A stretch of 64,000 bases of DNA from Micromonospora terminaliae (GTDB lineage: Bacteria > Actinomycetota > Actinomycetes > Mycobacteriales > Micromonosporaceae), in contig NZ_CP045309.1 of NCBI RefSeq assembly GCF_009671205.1, positions 186,001-250,000 on the forward strand, given 5' to 3'. Below are positions 1 to 7,979 of the stretch, in pieces (the first letter of the stretch is position 1; each line of letters starts with the position of its first letter). The position numbers and the translations under genes were made by a program. Under the pieces are notes generated by a model. That model worked only from the letters and a program-made list of their open reading frames with translations, made no database searches and had not been told where the DNA came from.

Positions 1-1
1 G

Positions 2-1414
2 CTGCTCGACGCGTTCGACGCCCGGCTGCCCTACGAGCTGACCTCCGGCCAGCAGGCCGTCGGCCGGGAGATCGCCGCCGACCTGGCCACCGCGCACCCG
101 ATGCACCGGCTGCTCCAGGGCGAGGTGGGCAGCGGCAAGACCGTGGTGGCGCTGCGGGCCATGCTCCAGGTGGTCGACGCCGGTGGGCAGGCCGCGCTGC
201 TCGCCCCGACCGAGGTGCTCGCTGCCCAGCACCACCGGGGCATGCTCGACCTGCTCGGCCCGCTCGCGCAGGCGGGCGAGCTGGGCGCCGCCGACGACGC
301 CACCCGGGTGGAGCTGGTCACCGGCTCGCTGGGCGCGGCCGCCCGGCGGCGGGCACTCGCCGAGGTGGCCGAGGGGCGCGCCGGCATCGTGCTCGGCACC
401 CACGCCCTGCTCTACGAGGGCGTCGACTTCGACGACCTGGGCCTCGTCGTGGTCGACGAGCAGCACCGGTTCGGCGTGGAGCAGCGGGACGCGCTGCGGG
501 CCAAGGCCGAGCAGCCGCCGCACGTGCTGGTCATGACGGCCACCCCGATCCCGCGCACGGTCGCCATGACCGTCTATGGCGATCTGGAGACCTCCACCCT
601 GTCGCAGCTGCCGCAGGGCCGCTCGCCGATCGCCTCGCACGTGGTGCCGGCCGCCGAGAAGCCCGCCTTCCTCGACCGGGCCTGGCGCCGGCTGCGCGAG
701 GAGGTCGCGAAGGGACACCAGGCGTACGTGGTCTGCCCGCGGATCGGCGAAGGTCCGGCCTCCGATGAGGAGGCACCGCGCGAGGACGACAACGGCCGGC
801 GGCCCCCGCTCGCCGTGACCGAGGTGGCCCCGCTGCTGGCCGAGGGACCGCTGCACGGGCTGCGGATCGGTGTGCTGCACGGGCGGCTGCCGGCCGACGA
901 GAAGGACGCCGTGATGCGCTCCTTCGCCGCCGGCGACCTGGACGTGCTGGTGGCCACCACGGTGGTCGAGGTGGGCGTCAACGTGCCCAACGCCACCGTC
1001 ATGATCGTGCTGGACGCCGACCGGTTCGGCGTGTCCCAACTGCACCAGCTGCGTGGCCGGGTGGGCCGGGGCTCGGCCGCCGGCCTCTGCCTGCTCGTCA
1101 CCGAGGCCATGGAGGGTTCCGCGGCCCGCGAACGGCTCGACGCGGTCGCCTCGACCACGGACGGGTTCAAGCTCGCCGAGCTCGACCTGGAGCAGCGCCG
1201 GGAGGGCGACGTGCTGGGCGCCACCCAGTCGGGCCGCCGGTCCCACCTGCGGCTGCTGTCGCTGCTGCGCGACACCGACCTCATCCGGGACGCCCGGGCC
1301 GAGGCGATCACCCTGGTCGAGGAGGACCCGGAACTGGCCCGGCACCCGGCGCTGGCCGCCTCGGTCGCGGCCCTGGTCGACGAGGAACGCGCCGAATACC
1401 TGGAGAAGGGCTGA
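2..1414 (+). CDS. recG: ATP-dependent DNA helicase RecG, C-terminal part (5' end outside window)
   Basis: RecG is a superfamily 2 helicase that remodels stalled replication forks and branch-migrates recombination intermediates. The frame is open from base 2, so the upstream wedge domain lies outside the window and about 470 residues of the usual 700-plus remain. The helicase core is complete: Walker A GEVGSGKT, DExH box DEQH followed by RFGVEQR, motif III MTATPIPRT, and motifs V/VI ending QLRGRVGRG. The reading frame ends in TGA, and the next gene starts 36 bases downstream with its own promoter. In actinobacteria recG commonly precedes rsmD-coaD; here two extra genes lie between them. The family assignment is secure. 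Confidence 0.96.
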   Translation: MLDAFDARLPYELTSGQQAVGREIAADLATAHPMHRLLQGEVGSGKTVVALRAMLQVVDAGGQAALLAPTEVLAAQHHRGMLDLLGPLAQAGELGAADDATRVELVTGSLGAAARRRALAEVAEGRAGIVLGTHALLYEGVDFDDLGLVVVDEQHRFGVEQRDALRAKAEQPPHVLVMTATPIPRTVAMTVYGDLETSTLSQLPQGRSPIASHVVPAAEKPAFLDRAWRRLREEVAKGHQAYVVCPRIGEGPASDEEAPREDDNGRRPPLAVTEVAPLLAEGPLHGLRIGVLHGRLPADEKDAVMRSFAAGDLDVLVATTVVEVGVNVPNATVMIVLDADRFGVSQLHQLRGRVGRGSAAGLCLLVTEAMEGSAARERLDAVASTTDGFKLAELDLEQRREGDVLGATQSGRRSHLRLLSLLRDTDLIRDARAEAITLVEEDPELARHPALAASVAALVDEERAEYLEKG

Positions 1415-1438
1415 CCCCACCGGGTGGCCGTTCCGGCC

Positions 1439-1444
1439 TAGGCT
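1439..1444 (+). promoter_or_regulatory. -10 element (TAGGCT) of a probable leaderless promoter
   Basis: TAGGCT fits the actinobacterial -10 pattern TAnnnT. It sits exactly 6 bases before the ATG at 1451, so the predicted transcription start coincides with the start codon. No convincing -35 is visible. This supports a leaderless mRNA for the serine hydrolase, as is common in actinobacteria. Confidence 0.5.
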
Positions 1445-1450
1445 CGGCCG

Positions 1451-2377
1451 ATGCCGAAACCCTCTCTCGACCGCGGCGTGCTCCTGCTGGCCCAGGGCGA
1501 CGAGATCCTGACGTCCCGGGTCACCGGTGCGGCCGACGCGGCCACCGCATCGCCCTGCACGCCCGCGACCCGGTTCCAGATCGCCTCGATCAGCAAGCAG
1601 ATGGCCGCCGTCGCGGTGCTGCTCCTCGCCGAGCGGGGCGCGCTGCGCCTGGACGACCCGATCGGCCGCTGGCTGCCGGACCCGCCGGCGGCCTGGTCCG
1701 GGATAACCCCGCACCATCTGCTCACCCACACCTCGGGCCTGGGTCATTGGGAGGAGTACCCGATGATCGACCTGGCCGAGCCGGCCGAGCCCGACAAGCT
1801 GCTGGCGGTCTTCGCCGGCGTGCCGCCGCTGTTCGCCCCCGGCACCGGCTGGCACTACAGCAGCCCCGGCTACGTCCTGCTGGCCCGGGCCGTCGAGCGG
1901 GCGTCCGGCCGCCCGTACGCCGCGTTCCTCGCCGAGGAGGTCTTCGCGCCGCTCGGCATGACGGGCAGCTTCGCGGGCGGCGCCGCCGGGCGGGACGACG
2001 TGGCCACCGGGCACGAGGGCGGCCGGCCCGTGCCGTCCTGGGACCTGGACACGGTGAGCATGGGCGCCGGGGACGTCTGGTGCACCGGCGCCGACCTGCT
2101 CACCTGGCTGGACGTGCCCCGCCGGGGACGGCTGCTCGGGCCGGCGGCGGCGGCCGTGCTGACCGCCCCCCACGCGCCGACCGGCCGCCCCGGCGAGGCG
2201 TACGGCTACGGCTTCTTCGTCGGCCGGCTGGCCGGGGAACGGGCCGTCCACCACTCCGGGGACAACGGGGGCTACAAGGCGTTGGCGGCCTGGTTCCCCG
2301 ACTCGGACCGCCGTCTCGTGGTGCTGACCAACCAGGCGGAGATCGACCCCGCGCTGCTGAAGGCGGAGCTGGAATGA
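1451..2377 (+). CDS. Serine hydrolase, beta-lactamase / class C penicillin-binding-protein fold
   Basis: 308 residues of the beta-lactamase-related family (class C / D-Ala-D-Ala carboxypeptidase / esterase fold). The SxxK nucleophile motif is SISK at residues 46-49, the Y-x-N-type motif appears as YSS at 136-138, and a third-box HSG lies near residue 274 (HHSGDNGGY). There is no signal peptide, so it is probably cytoplasmic and more likely an esterase or peptidase than a secreted beta-lactamase; that is inference. The ATG start is supported by the -10 box placed for leaderless transcription. It stands alone, facing the minus-strand LPXTG gene downstream. The substrate cannot be told from sequence. 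Confidence 0.85.
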   Translation: MPKPSLDRGVLLLAQGDEILTSRVTGAADAATASPCTPATRFQIASISKQMAAVAVLLLAERGALRLDDPIGRWLPDPPAAWSGITPHHLLTHTSGLGHWEEYPMIDLAEPAEPDKLLAVFAGVPPLFAPGTGWHYSSPGYVLLARAVERASGRPYAAFLAEEVFAPLGMTGSFAGGAAGRDDVATGHEGGRPVPSWDLDTVSMGAGDVWCTGADLLTWLDVPRRGRLLGPAAAAVLTAPHAPTGRPGEAYGYGFFVGRLAGERAVHHSGDNGGYKALAAWFPDSDRRLVVLTNQAEIDPALLKAELE

Positions 2378-2429
2378 GGGCGAGGGCGCGCCGGCCGGGT
2401 GGGCGGCGCGCCCTCTGCTCACGCGTACG

Positions 2430-3932
2430 TCAGGCGGTGAAGCGGATCCGCCGCCGCCGGGTCACCACGAAGAGCACCGCGCCGGCCGCCACCAGGGCAC
2501 CCGCCGCGGCGGCCATGACGCCGGCCGCCGCGCCGGTGACCGGCAGGGCCGGCTCCCCGCCACCGCTGCCGCCGCAGTTCCCCTCGGGGGCGTAGACCGC
2601 CTGCATCTCCAGGTCGAGGTCGGGCAGGGCCACGGTGGCCTGGTCGTCCTTGCCGGCCTGGAAGGTCACCTTCTCGGTCCCGCCGGGCGCGACCGTCCGG
2701 GTCTCGGTGCGCCCGCCGTAGGTCAGCTCGGCCTTCACCGGCAGGCCACCCTTGGGGTTGGTCACGGTGAGGGTGAAGGTGTCGCAGTTCGCCTTGGTGG
2801 CCACCGTCGGCAGCGCGCAGTCCTTCGGGCGCTGCCAGGAGTAGGTGCCCTTGTCGACCACCTTCCCGTCGACCAGCACCTCGACGGCGCCGGCGTTGGC
2901 GGCCGGGACGACGGTGTCGGTGTTCGCCTTGCCCGGCTCGACGGTCACCTTCTTCGACCAGCCGTTCGCGCCGCGCACCTCGAACTCGACCGCGTAGCGG
3001 CTCAGGCTGCCGTCGTTGCTCAGGGCCACGGCGACCGTGCCGTCGCACTTCGAGGTGAAGAGGGTGGCGGGGTTGGCGCAGGTGCGGCTGCCGCCGTTGT
3101 ACCAGCCCTGCGGGCCGTGCGACCGGTTGCCGGGTGCCCCCGGCGAGCCGAGCTTGAGGTTGCCGTACCGCTTGCCGTCCTCGGTCAGCGGGTCGATGAC
3201 CTGGCTCGTGTCGCCCCAGATCAGGTCCACCTGGGTGTTGCAGTCGGGCAGGTCGACCTTCAGCTCGATGGAGGTCCTGGTGCCGCCGATCCAGTCGCTG
3301 TCCGGGGTGCCGTGGACGTACTGCGGGGTGGCGAACCGCGGGCGCGGCGCGAAGTAGGAGACGAGGGTGAACCACTGCTTGCCGTCGCCGCAGAGCGGCA
3401 GGTCGTCGTCGAGCTTGACCGTCGCGGTGCCCTTCGGGCCGTCGAAGGTGTGGCTGTAGGTGGCCTTGTCGAGGTCCACGCACTTGGGCGCCGGGGCGCA
3501 GGAGCGGTCGCCGGTCAGGTCGACGGTGCCGGTGTCGGTGTGTTCCTGGCCGTTGGCCTTCCACAGCGCGTAGATGGTCAGCGAGGCCGACCGGGTGTCG
3601 CCGGGCACGCGCTGGACCGCCTGGACGGAGCCGCCGTCGGGAACGACGGTGCCCTCCAGCGGGACGGGGGAGGCGCCCTCGACGGCGACGGTCACGTCGG
3701 TCTTCGGGTTCGGGGTGACCTGCTGGAGCGTGGCGGCCTTGTCCCGTTCGCTGTTCTCCACCGTCCAGGTGAGGACCCGCTCTCCGGTGAGCTGGTCACA
3801 GGCGGAGGTGGCCTTGATGGTGGTGTGGTGGGCGCTGGCGGGTGCGGAGACCGCCACTGCCCCGACGAGGCCGAGCAGGGCGGCGCCCAGCACGGCGAGC
3901 GGTCGCCGGGGCGACAGCCTGGTACGGATCAC
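2430..3932 (-). CDS. LPXTG-anchored surface protein
   Basis: A 500-residue exported protein. The N-terminus has RTR/RR basic residues, a hydrophobic stretch and an ASA cleavage site before a His-His mature end. The C-terminus is a complete sortase sorting signal: LPVTG at residues 463-467, a hydrophobic segment of about 24 residues, and a basic RRRR tail. The middle is a Cys-containing, beta-rich, repeat-like ectodomain with no recognisable enzyme motif, probably Ig-like folds. The GTG start was chosen over an in-frame ATG 46 codons upstream because GGGAG lies 5 bases before it and the signal peptide starts directly after. No sortase gene lies in this window. The ligand or role is unknown. 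Confidence 0.85.
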   Translation of the reverse strand: MIRTRLSPRRPLAVLGAALLGLVGAVAVSAPASAHHTTIKATSACDQLTGERVLTWTVENSERDKAATLQQVTPNPKTDVTVAVEGASPVPLEGTVVPDGGSVQAVQRVPGDTRSASLTIYALWKANGQEHTDTGTVDLTGDRSCAPAPKCVDLDKATYSHTFDGPKGTATVKLDDDLPLCGDGKQWFTLVSYFAPRPRFATPQYVHGTPDSDWIGGTRTSIELKVDLPDCNTQVDLIWGDTSQVIDPLTEDGKRYGNLKLGSPGAPGNRSHGPQGWYNGGSRTCANPATLFTSKCDGTVAVALSNDGSLSRYAVEFEVRGANGWSKKVTVEPGKANTDTVVPAANAGAVEVLVDGKVVDKGTYSWQRPKDCALPTVATKANCDTFTLTVTNPKGGLPVKAELTYGGRTETRTVAPGGTEKVTFQAGKDDQATVALPDLDLEMQAVYAPEGNCGGSGGGEPALPVTGAAAGVMAAAAGALVAAGAVLFVVTRRRRIRFTA

Positions 3933-4191
3933 GGGTACTCCCGGATTGAGGGGGTTCGGGGTGGTTGCGCGGGGGCCGCGGGCGCGCGGGGGTTCCTGCG
4001 CCGGCGGCGTCCCGATGCCGATGCCGGCGAGGCGAGCCGACAACCGGGCAGACGCTAGCGAAATCGACACGGATGGCGTTACCGCTACCGATGGCTCGTA
4101 AAGGGTCTGTTATAGATTTGAGATCATTGATGTACCGCCGGTGACGGGCCGTCGCGCCGGGTGGTCCGCGCACCCCAGTTCGGGCATCGCG
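3933..4191. other. Divergent intergenic region with an AT-rich patch
   Basis: This spacer separates the minus-strand LPXTG gene from rsmD on the plus strand. Around 4107-4135 it holds a patch clearly richer in A and T than anything nearby, including TATAAC on the minus strand (4114 to 4109), a possible -10 for the surface-protein gene. No matching -35 was found. Confidence 0.4.
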
Positions 4192-4197
4192 TAGCGT
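4192..4197 (+). promoter_or_regulatory. -10 element (TAGCGT) ahead of rsmD-coaD
   Basis: TAGCGT matches TAnnnT and lies 6 bases upstream of an ATG at 4204 that opens a six-codon ORF overlapping the rsmD start. The spacing predicts transcription starting at that ATG. No clear -35 is visible. Confidence 0.5.
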
Positions 4198-4203
4198 CGG
4201 GTC

Positions 4204-4224
4204 ATGCGGAGCGAGCGACGGTGA
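4204..4224 (+). CDS. Six-codon leader ORF (MRSERR) overlapping the rsmD start
   Basis: The ATG sits exactly where leaderless transcription from TAGCGT would begin. The ORF reads Met-Arg-Ser-Glu-Arg-Arg and its TGA overlaps the rsmD GTG in a GTGA arrangement. Translation of this mini-ORF could deliver ribosomes to rsmD by coupling. The GGAGCGAG inside it could equally act as an ordinary ribosome-binding site for rsmD, in which case the mini-ORF would be incidental. Confidence 0.35.
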   Translation: MRSERR

Positions 4225-4784
4225 CCCGGATCGTGGGCGGGACGCTCGGCGGCCGGCGGATCGCCGCGCCGCCCGGCGCCGGCACCCGGCCGACCTCGGA
4301 CCGGGTCCGGGAGGCGTTGTTCAGCGCGGTGCAGGCCGAGCTCGACCTCGACGGCGCCCGCGTCGCCGACCTCTACGCCGGCTCCGGCGCGGTCGGGCTG
4401 GAGGCACTGTCCCGGGGTGCCGCCCATGTGCTGCTGGTCGAGTCCGACCCCCGGGCCGCCCGGGTGATCCGCGAGAACGTCGCCGCGCTCCGGGCCGCTC
4501 CGGCCGCACGCCTGGTCACCGGCAAGGTGGCGACCGTGCTGGCCGCCGGCCCGGACGGTGGGCCGTACGACGTGGTCTTCGCCGATCCGCCCTACGCCGT
4601 ACCCGACGGCGAGATCACCGCGATGCTGGCCGCGCTGGTCGGCGGTGGCTGGCTGGCCCCGGACGCCCTCGTGGTCGTCGAGCGTTCCAGCCGCACGGGC
4701 CCGGTCGAGTGGGTGGAGGGCGTCACTGGCGAGCGCAGCCGCCGCTATGGCGAGACCACCCTTTGGTACGGTCGCCGATCATGA
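4221..4784 (+). CDS. rsmD: 16S rRNA (guanine(966)-N2)-methyltransferase RsmD
   Basis: 187 residues, the normal RsmD length. It methylates G966 of 16S rRNA in the small subunit using S-adenosylmethionine. The SAM-binding loop is [12 protein letters not shown] from about residue 50, and the catalytic NPPY-type motif reads DPPY at residues 122-125. The early N-terminal [12 protein letters not shown] is typical of the family. GTG was chosen because it immediately precedes that conserved sequence and overlaps the stop of a short leader ORF; an upstream in-frame extension would add unrelated sequence. Its TGA overlaps the coaD ATG (ATGA), so the two are translationally coupled, as in most actinobacteria. 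Confidence 0.93.
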   Translation: MTRIVGGTLGGRRIAAPPGAGTRPTSDRVREALFSAVQAELDLDGARVADLYAGSGAVGLEALSRGAAHVLLVESDPRAARVIRENVAALRAAPAARLVTGKVATVLAAGPDGGPYDVVFADPPYAVPDGEITAMLAALVGGGWLAPDALVVVERSSRTGPVEWVEGVTGERSRRYGETTLWYGRRS

Positions 4785-5257
4785 GACGTGCGGTCTGTCC
4801 CGGCTCGTTCGACCCGGTCACCAACGGACACCTCGACATCATCGGCCGGGCGAGCCGGCTCTTCGACGAGGTGATCGTCGGCGTGCTGGTCAACCAGTCG
4901 AAGCAGGGGCTGTTCACGGTCGAGGAGCGCATCGACATGCTCCGCGAGGTGACCGGGTCCTACGAGAACGTGCGGGTCGAGTCGTTCCGCGGCCTGCTGG
5001 TCGACTTCTGCCGCGCCCAGCACGCGAGCGTGCTGATCAAGGGCCTGCGCGCGGTCAGCGACTTCGACTACGAGCTCCAGATGGCCCAGATGAACATCGG
5101 CCTGGCCGGGGTCGAGACCCTCTTCATGCCGACCAACCCGCTCTACTCGTTCCTCTCCTCCAGCCTGGTGAAGGACGTGGCCAAGTGGGGCGGCGACATC
5201 TCGGCACACGTCCCGGACGTGGTCCGCGATGAGTTGGTGGCCCGCCTGCGCCGCTAA
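4781..5257 (+). CDS. coaD: Phosphopantetheine adenylyltransferase
   Basis: 158 residues. CoaD transfers AMP from ATP to 4'-phosphopantetheine to give dephospho-CoA, the penultimate step of coenzyme A synthesis. The nucleotidyltransferase signature is intact: [10 protein letters not shown] from residue 8, with TxGH at 14-17, and the second signature [13 protein letters not shown] near residue 127. The ATG start overlaps the rsmD stop and places the first beta strand ([11 protein letters not shown]) at the N-terminus as in known CoaD proteins. The length, start and pairing with rsmD are all as expected. Confidence 0.96.
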   Translation: MRRAVCPGSFDPVTNGHLDIIGRASRLFDEVIVGVLVNQSKQGLFTVEERIDMLREVTGSYENVRVESFRGLLVDFCRAQHASVLIKGLRAVSDFDYELQMAQMNIGLAGVETLFMPTNPLYSFLSSSLVKDVAKWGGDISAHVPDVVRDELVARLRR

Positions 5258-5273
5258 CCCCCCGGCCCTCGGT

Positions 5274-5340
5274 GATCTTGCACATGTGGCCCTTGCGATG
5301 CCCGGTATGGAGGGAATGTCGGGGCCGAAAGTGCAAGATC
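5274..5340. repeat. Intergenic inverted repeat with 10-bp arms GATCTTGCAC/GTGCAAGATC
   Basis: Perfect 10-bp arms (5274-5283 and 5331-5340) are separated by 47 bases, directly after coaD. The left-arm sequence recurs at 18630-18639 before smc, followed there by TTTTCCG much like the sequence inside this element's right side. The structure resembles a REP-like dispersed palindromic unit; it may also terminate coaD transcripts. Confidence 0.6.
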
Positions 5341-5476
5341 GGCACGCCGGGGGTGAGCGACGCGCCGGGTAGGGTGCAGCGGCACGGGGTCAGGGCGCGT
5401 TACATGATGATGTGACAGCGCTGAACCCGGGCGCAGGCCGCATCATGAAGGTCGGCCGACCAATGACAGGAGTGAG

Positions 5477-5980
5477 GTGCCGGTGGACCCGCTCGATCGC
5501 ATCGACGAACTGATCGCCATGGTGGAGCAGGCCCGCTCCGTGCCGATGTCGCGCAACAACTGCATGGTCGACCGGGGCGAGATGATCGCCGCTCTGGACG
5601 AGCTGCGGGTGGAGCTTCCCGCCGACCTGCGCCGGGCCGCCGCGCTGCTGGAGGAGCGGGACAAGATCATGGAGGCCGGCAAGCGCGAGGCCGACCGGAT
5701 CATCAGCGAGGGTGAGGCGGAACACGCCCGCCTGGTCTCGGTGAACGAGATCACCGTCTCCGCCGAGCACGAGGGCGCGCGGATCATCGCGGAGGCCCGG
5801 GCCGAGGCGCAGCGCCTGCGGGACGAGGTCGACGACTATGTCGACACCGCCCTGGCAAACTTCGAGCAGTTCCTGACCCGGGCGCTCGCCTCGATAGAGC
5901 GCGGCCGGGACAAGATGCACGCGCTGCGGGAGATCGGCACCTTCGCCGGCGACGAGGCGGACCGCCCGCTGCCCTTCTGA
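5477..5980 (+). CDS. sepIVA: SepIVA-type septation protein (DivIVA-like coiled coil)
   Basis: 167 residues, largely alpha-helical and charged, with long coiled-coil heptads from about residue 50 to 155 (AALLEERDKIMEAGKREADR and onward). The conserved segment RNNCMVDRGE near residue 26 and the position between coaD and the DUF177-rpmF genes match the mycobacterial septation protein SepIVA (Rv2927c/MSMEG_2416), needed for late division. DivIVA or F0F1 subunit-b labels are common misannotations. GTG is taken as start with AGGAG 4 bases upstream; a second in-frame GTG two codons on has looser spacing and is also possible. It is preceded by about 130 bases of non-coding sequence after the inverted repeat. 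Confidence 0.8.
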   Translation: MPVDPLDRIDELIAMVEQARSVPMSRNNCMVDRGEMIAALDELRVELPADLRRAAALLEERDKIMEAGKREADRIISEGEAEHARLVSVNEITVSAEHEGARIIAEARAEAQRLRDEVDDYVDTALANFEQFLTRALASIERGRDKMHALREIGTFAGDEADRPLPF

Positions 5981-6145
5981 GCGACGCCGGCGGCGGTCGG
6001 CGGCCGCGCTACCCTTGCCAGCGGCACGCGGGCCGGTGGCCGACAGCCGGCAGTCGACGGGCCAGGGACGACGCCCCGGTTCGACGGTGCGCCGGTCGTC
6101 CAGGTAACCTTCTTTGTCGGCCTCTCACCCGGCCGGAGTCTGACT

Positions 6146-6709
6146 ATGCCCAAACACACGCCAAGCACACTCGACCCCAGGTCGCCGCTGGTCCTCGACA
6201 CGAGGGACCTGCCGCGTCGGCCTGGCGCGTTGCGTACGCTCCAGCGCGTCGTGCCGGCACCGGCGGACCTCGGCGTGGAGTTGATCACCGTACCGGAGGG
6301 TGCGGACCTCGACCTCGACCTGAGGTTGGAGTCGGTGTCCGAGGGTGTGCTCGTCTCCGGGACCGTCACCGGTCCCGTCAAGGGCGAGTGCGGGCGTTGC
6401 CTGCGCGAGATCGACGAATCGGTGGCCGTGACGATCCAGGAGCTGTACGCGTACGAGAACAGCACCACGGACGACACGACCGACGAGGACGAGGTGGGCC
6501 GGATGCAGGGCGATCTGATCGACCTGGAGCCGGCACTGCGGGATGCGGTGGTGCTCGCACTGCCGACCAACCCGCTCTGCCGGGAGGACTGCCCAGGCCT
6601 GTGCCCCGACTGCGGGGTGCACTGGGACGATCTGCCGGCCGACCACAGTCACCAGCAGGTCGACCCGCGTTGGGCGGGCCTGTCGCAACTGACCCGTACA
6701 GAGGAGTAA
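6146..6709 (+). CDS. YceD family protein (DUF177), probable 23S rRNA accumulation/ribosome assembly factor
   Basis: 187 residues of the YceD/DUF177 family, which almost always sits just upstream of rpmF. In E. coli the member is linked to 23S rRNA accumulation; plants use a relative in plastid 23S processing. Six cysteines look metal-binding: C82 and C85 (CGRC), then C145, C149, C153 and C156 (CREDCPGLCPDC). An acidic stretch lies at about 108-117. The stop is 5 bases before the rpmF GTG, and the GAGGAG at its end serves as the rpmF ribosome-binding site, so both are cotranscribed. Confidence 0.9.
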   Translation: MPKHTPSTLDPRSPLVLDTRDLPRRPGALRTLQRVVPAPADLGVELITVPEGADLDLDLRLESVSEGVLVSGTVTGPVKGECGRCLREIDESVAVTIQELYAYENSTTDDTTDEDEVGRMQGDLIDLEPALRDAVVLALPTNPLCREDCPGLCPDCGVHWDDLPADHSHQQVDPRWAGLSQLTRTEE

Positions 6710-6714
6710 GAACC

Positions 6715-6888
6715 GTGGCCGTCCCCAAGCGCAAGATGTCGCGCAGCAACACCCGCGCCCGCCGGGCGAACTGGAAGGCTGCGGTTGTGGCGACCGTTGC
6801 CTGCCCGCAGTGCAAGTCGGCCAAGCTGCCGCACGCCGCCTGCTCCGTCTGCGGCACCTACAACGGCCGTCAGGTCCTCGAGGTCTGA
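6715..6888 (+). CDS. rpmF: 50S ribosomal protein L32
   Basis: 57 residues beginning VAVPKRKMSRSNTRARRA, the invariant L32 N-terminus. Two CxxC pairs (C30/C33 and C43/C46) form the zinc ribbon, so this is the zinc-containing (C+) type rather than a zinc-independent paralogue. GTG start with GAGGAG 9 bases upstream inside the end of the YceD gene. The conserved pairing with plsX downstream links ribosome and phospholipid synthesis genes, as in many bacteria. Confidence 0.96.
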   Translation: MAVPKRKMSRSNTRARRANWKAAVVATVACPQCKSAKLPHAACSVCGTYNGRQVLEV

Positions 6889-6899
6889 CCGGACGCCGA

Positions 6900-7979
6900 G
6901 TGACGTCCCCGACCACAGGTCGGGTCACGCACGCGCCACGGCTCTCGCCCGGTGCCCCGGCTCCCTCCGCCGCCGGCCGTTCCTCGGCCGGCGCACTGAC
7001 GGAGCCGGGCACCGCGCGGATCGCCGTCGACCTCCTCGGCGGGGACGATGCTCCCGCCGTCGTGGTTGACGGCGCTCTGCGGGCGGTGCGCACCGACCCA
7101 GACCTGCACCTGCTGCTCGTCGGCCCCACCGAGGTCGCCGACGGGCTGATCGGTGCGCTCGACCCGGAGCAGCGCTCCCGGGTCACCGTCCGCCCGGTGC
7201 GGACGGCCGTCGGCATGGCCGACCACCCCACCGCCGCGCGCGGGGAGAGCACCGTCCGCGCGGCTGTGCACGCCGTCCGCGACGGGATCGCCGACGCGAT
7301 CGTCTCCGCCGGCTCGACCGGCGCCACCGTCACCGCCGCCGCGCTCGGCCTGGGTCGCTGGCCCGGCGTACGCCGGCCCGCCCTGGTCGCCACCCTGCCC
7401 GCCGTCGAGGGGCCGGTGGTGCTGCTGGACGTCGGCGGCACCCTGGAACCCGGCGCCGCCACCCTGGCCCGGCATGCGGTGCTCGGCGCCGCCTACGCGG
7501 CCGTGGCGCACGCCGTCACCGCGCCCCGGGTCGGGCTGCTCTCCGTCGGCACCGAGGCGGGCAAGGGCGACCGGCTGCGCCGCTCCGCCGACCCCGCCCT
7601 CGCCGCCGTGCCCCTGCCCTGCGGCGCCCGCTACGTGGGCCTGGTCGAGGGGTACGACATCGGCGTCGGCGCCCGCGCCGACGTGGTGGTGACCGACGGC
7701 TTCACCGGAAACGTGCTGCTCAAGGCCATCGAAGGCGCGTACGCGATGGCCGGCGGGCCCCCGGCGAGCGGCGGCGCGCCACGGGCGGCCGCCCTGCTCG
7801 GGGTGGCCGGCACCGTGGTGGTCTGCCACGGCGCGGCCCAGCCCGACGACGTCGCCTCCGGCATCGCCCTCGCCGCCCACCTGTGGCGCCGGGGCGCCAC
7901 CGACACCGTCTCGTCCGTGCTCGACGCCGTCCCGCACGATCCCGCACCTGACCGCAACGACACCGAGGTAGCACCATGA
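6900..7979 (+). CDS. plsX: Phosphate acyltransferase PlsX
   Basis: 359 residues. PlsX converts acyl-ACP to acyl phosphate, feeding glycerol-3-phosphate acylation in phospholipid synthesis. The N-terminal DLLGGDDAP corresponds to the usual DxMGGDxAP; GSTGAT corresponds to the GNTGA loop but carries Ser in place of Asn; [16 protein letters not shown] matches the conserved C-terminal signature. About 45 N-terminal residues (Pro/Ser/Ala-rich) precede the fold and are atypical, so the true start could be later, although no better-placed start codon was seen. The stop overlaps the rnc ATG (ATGA). The Asn-to-Ser change in a conserved loop is the one oddity. Confidence 0.88.
   Translation: MTSPTTGRVTHAPRLSPGAPAPSAAGRSSAGALTEPGTARIAVDLLGGDDAPAVVVDGALRAVRTDPDLHLLLVGPTEVADGLIGALDPEQRSRVTVRPVRTAVGMADHPTAARGESTVRAAVHAVRDGIADAIVSAGSTGATVTAAALGLGRWPGVRRPALVATLPAVEGPVVLLDVGGTLEPGAATLARHAVLGAAYAAVAHAVTAPRVGLLSVGTEAGKGDRLRRSADPALAAVPLPCGARYVGLVEGYDIGVGARADVVVTDGFTGNVLLKAIEGAYAMAGGPPASGGAPRAAALLGVAGTVVVCHGAAQPDDVASGIALAAHLWRRGATDTVSSVLDAVPHDPAPDRNDTEVAP

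Noticed and set aside
574..1311. Long minus-strand open frame inside recG
   Set aside because: Composition-driven antisense frame over clear RecG helicase motifs; Ser/Arg-rich product without any domain.
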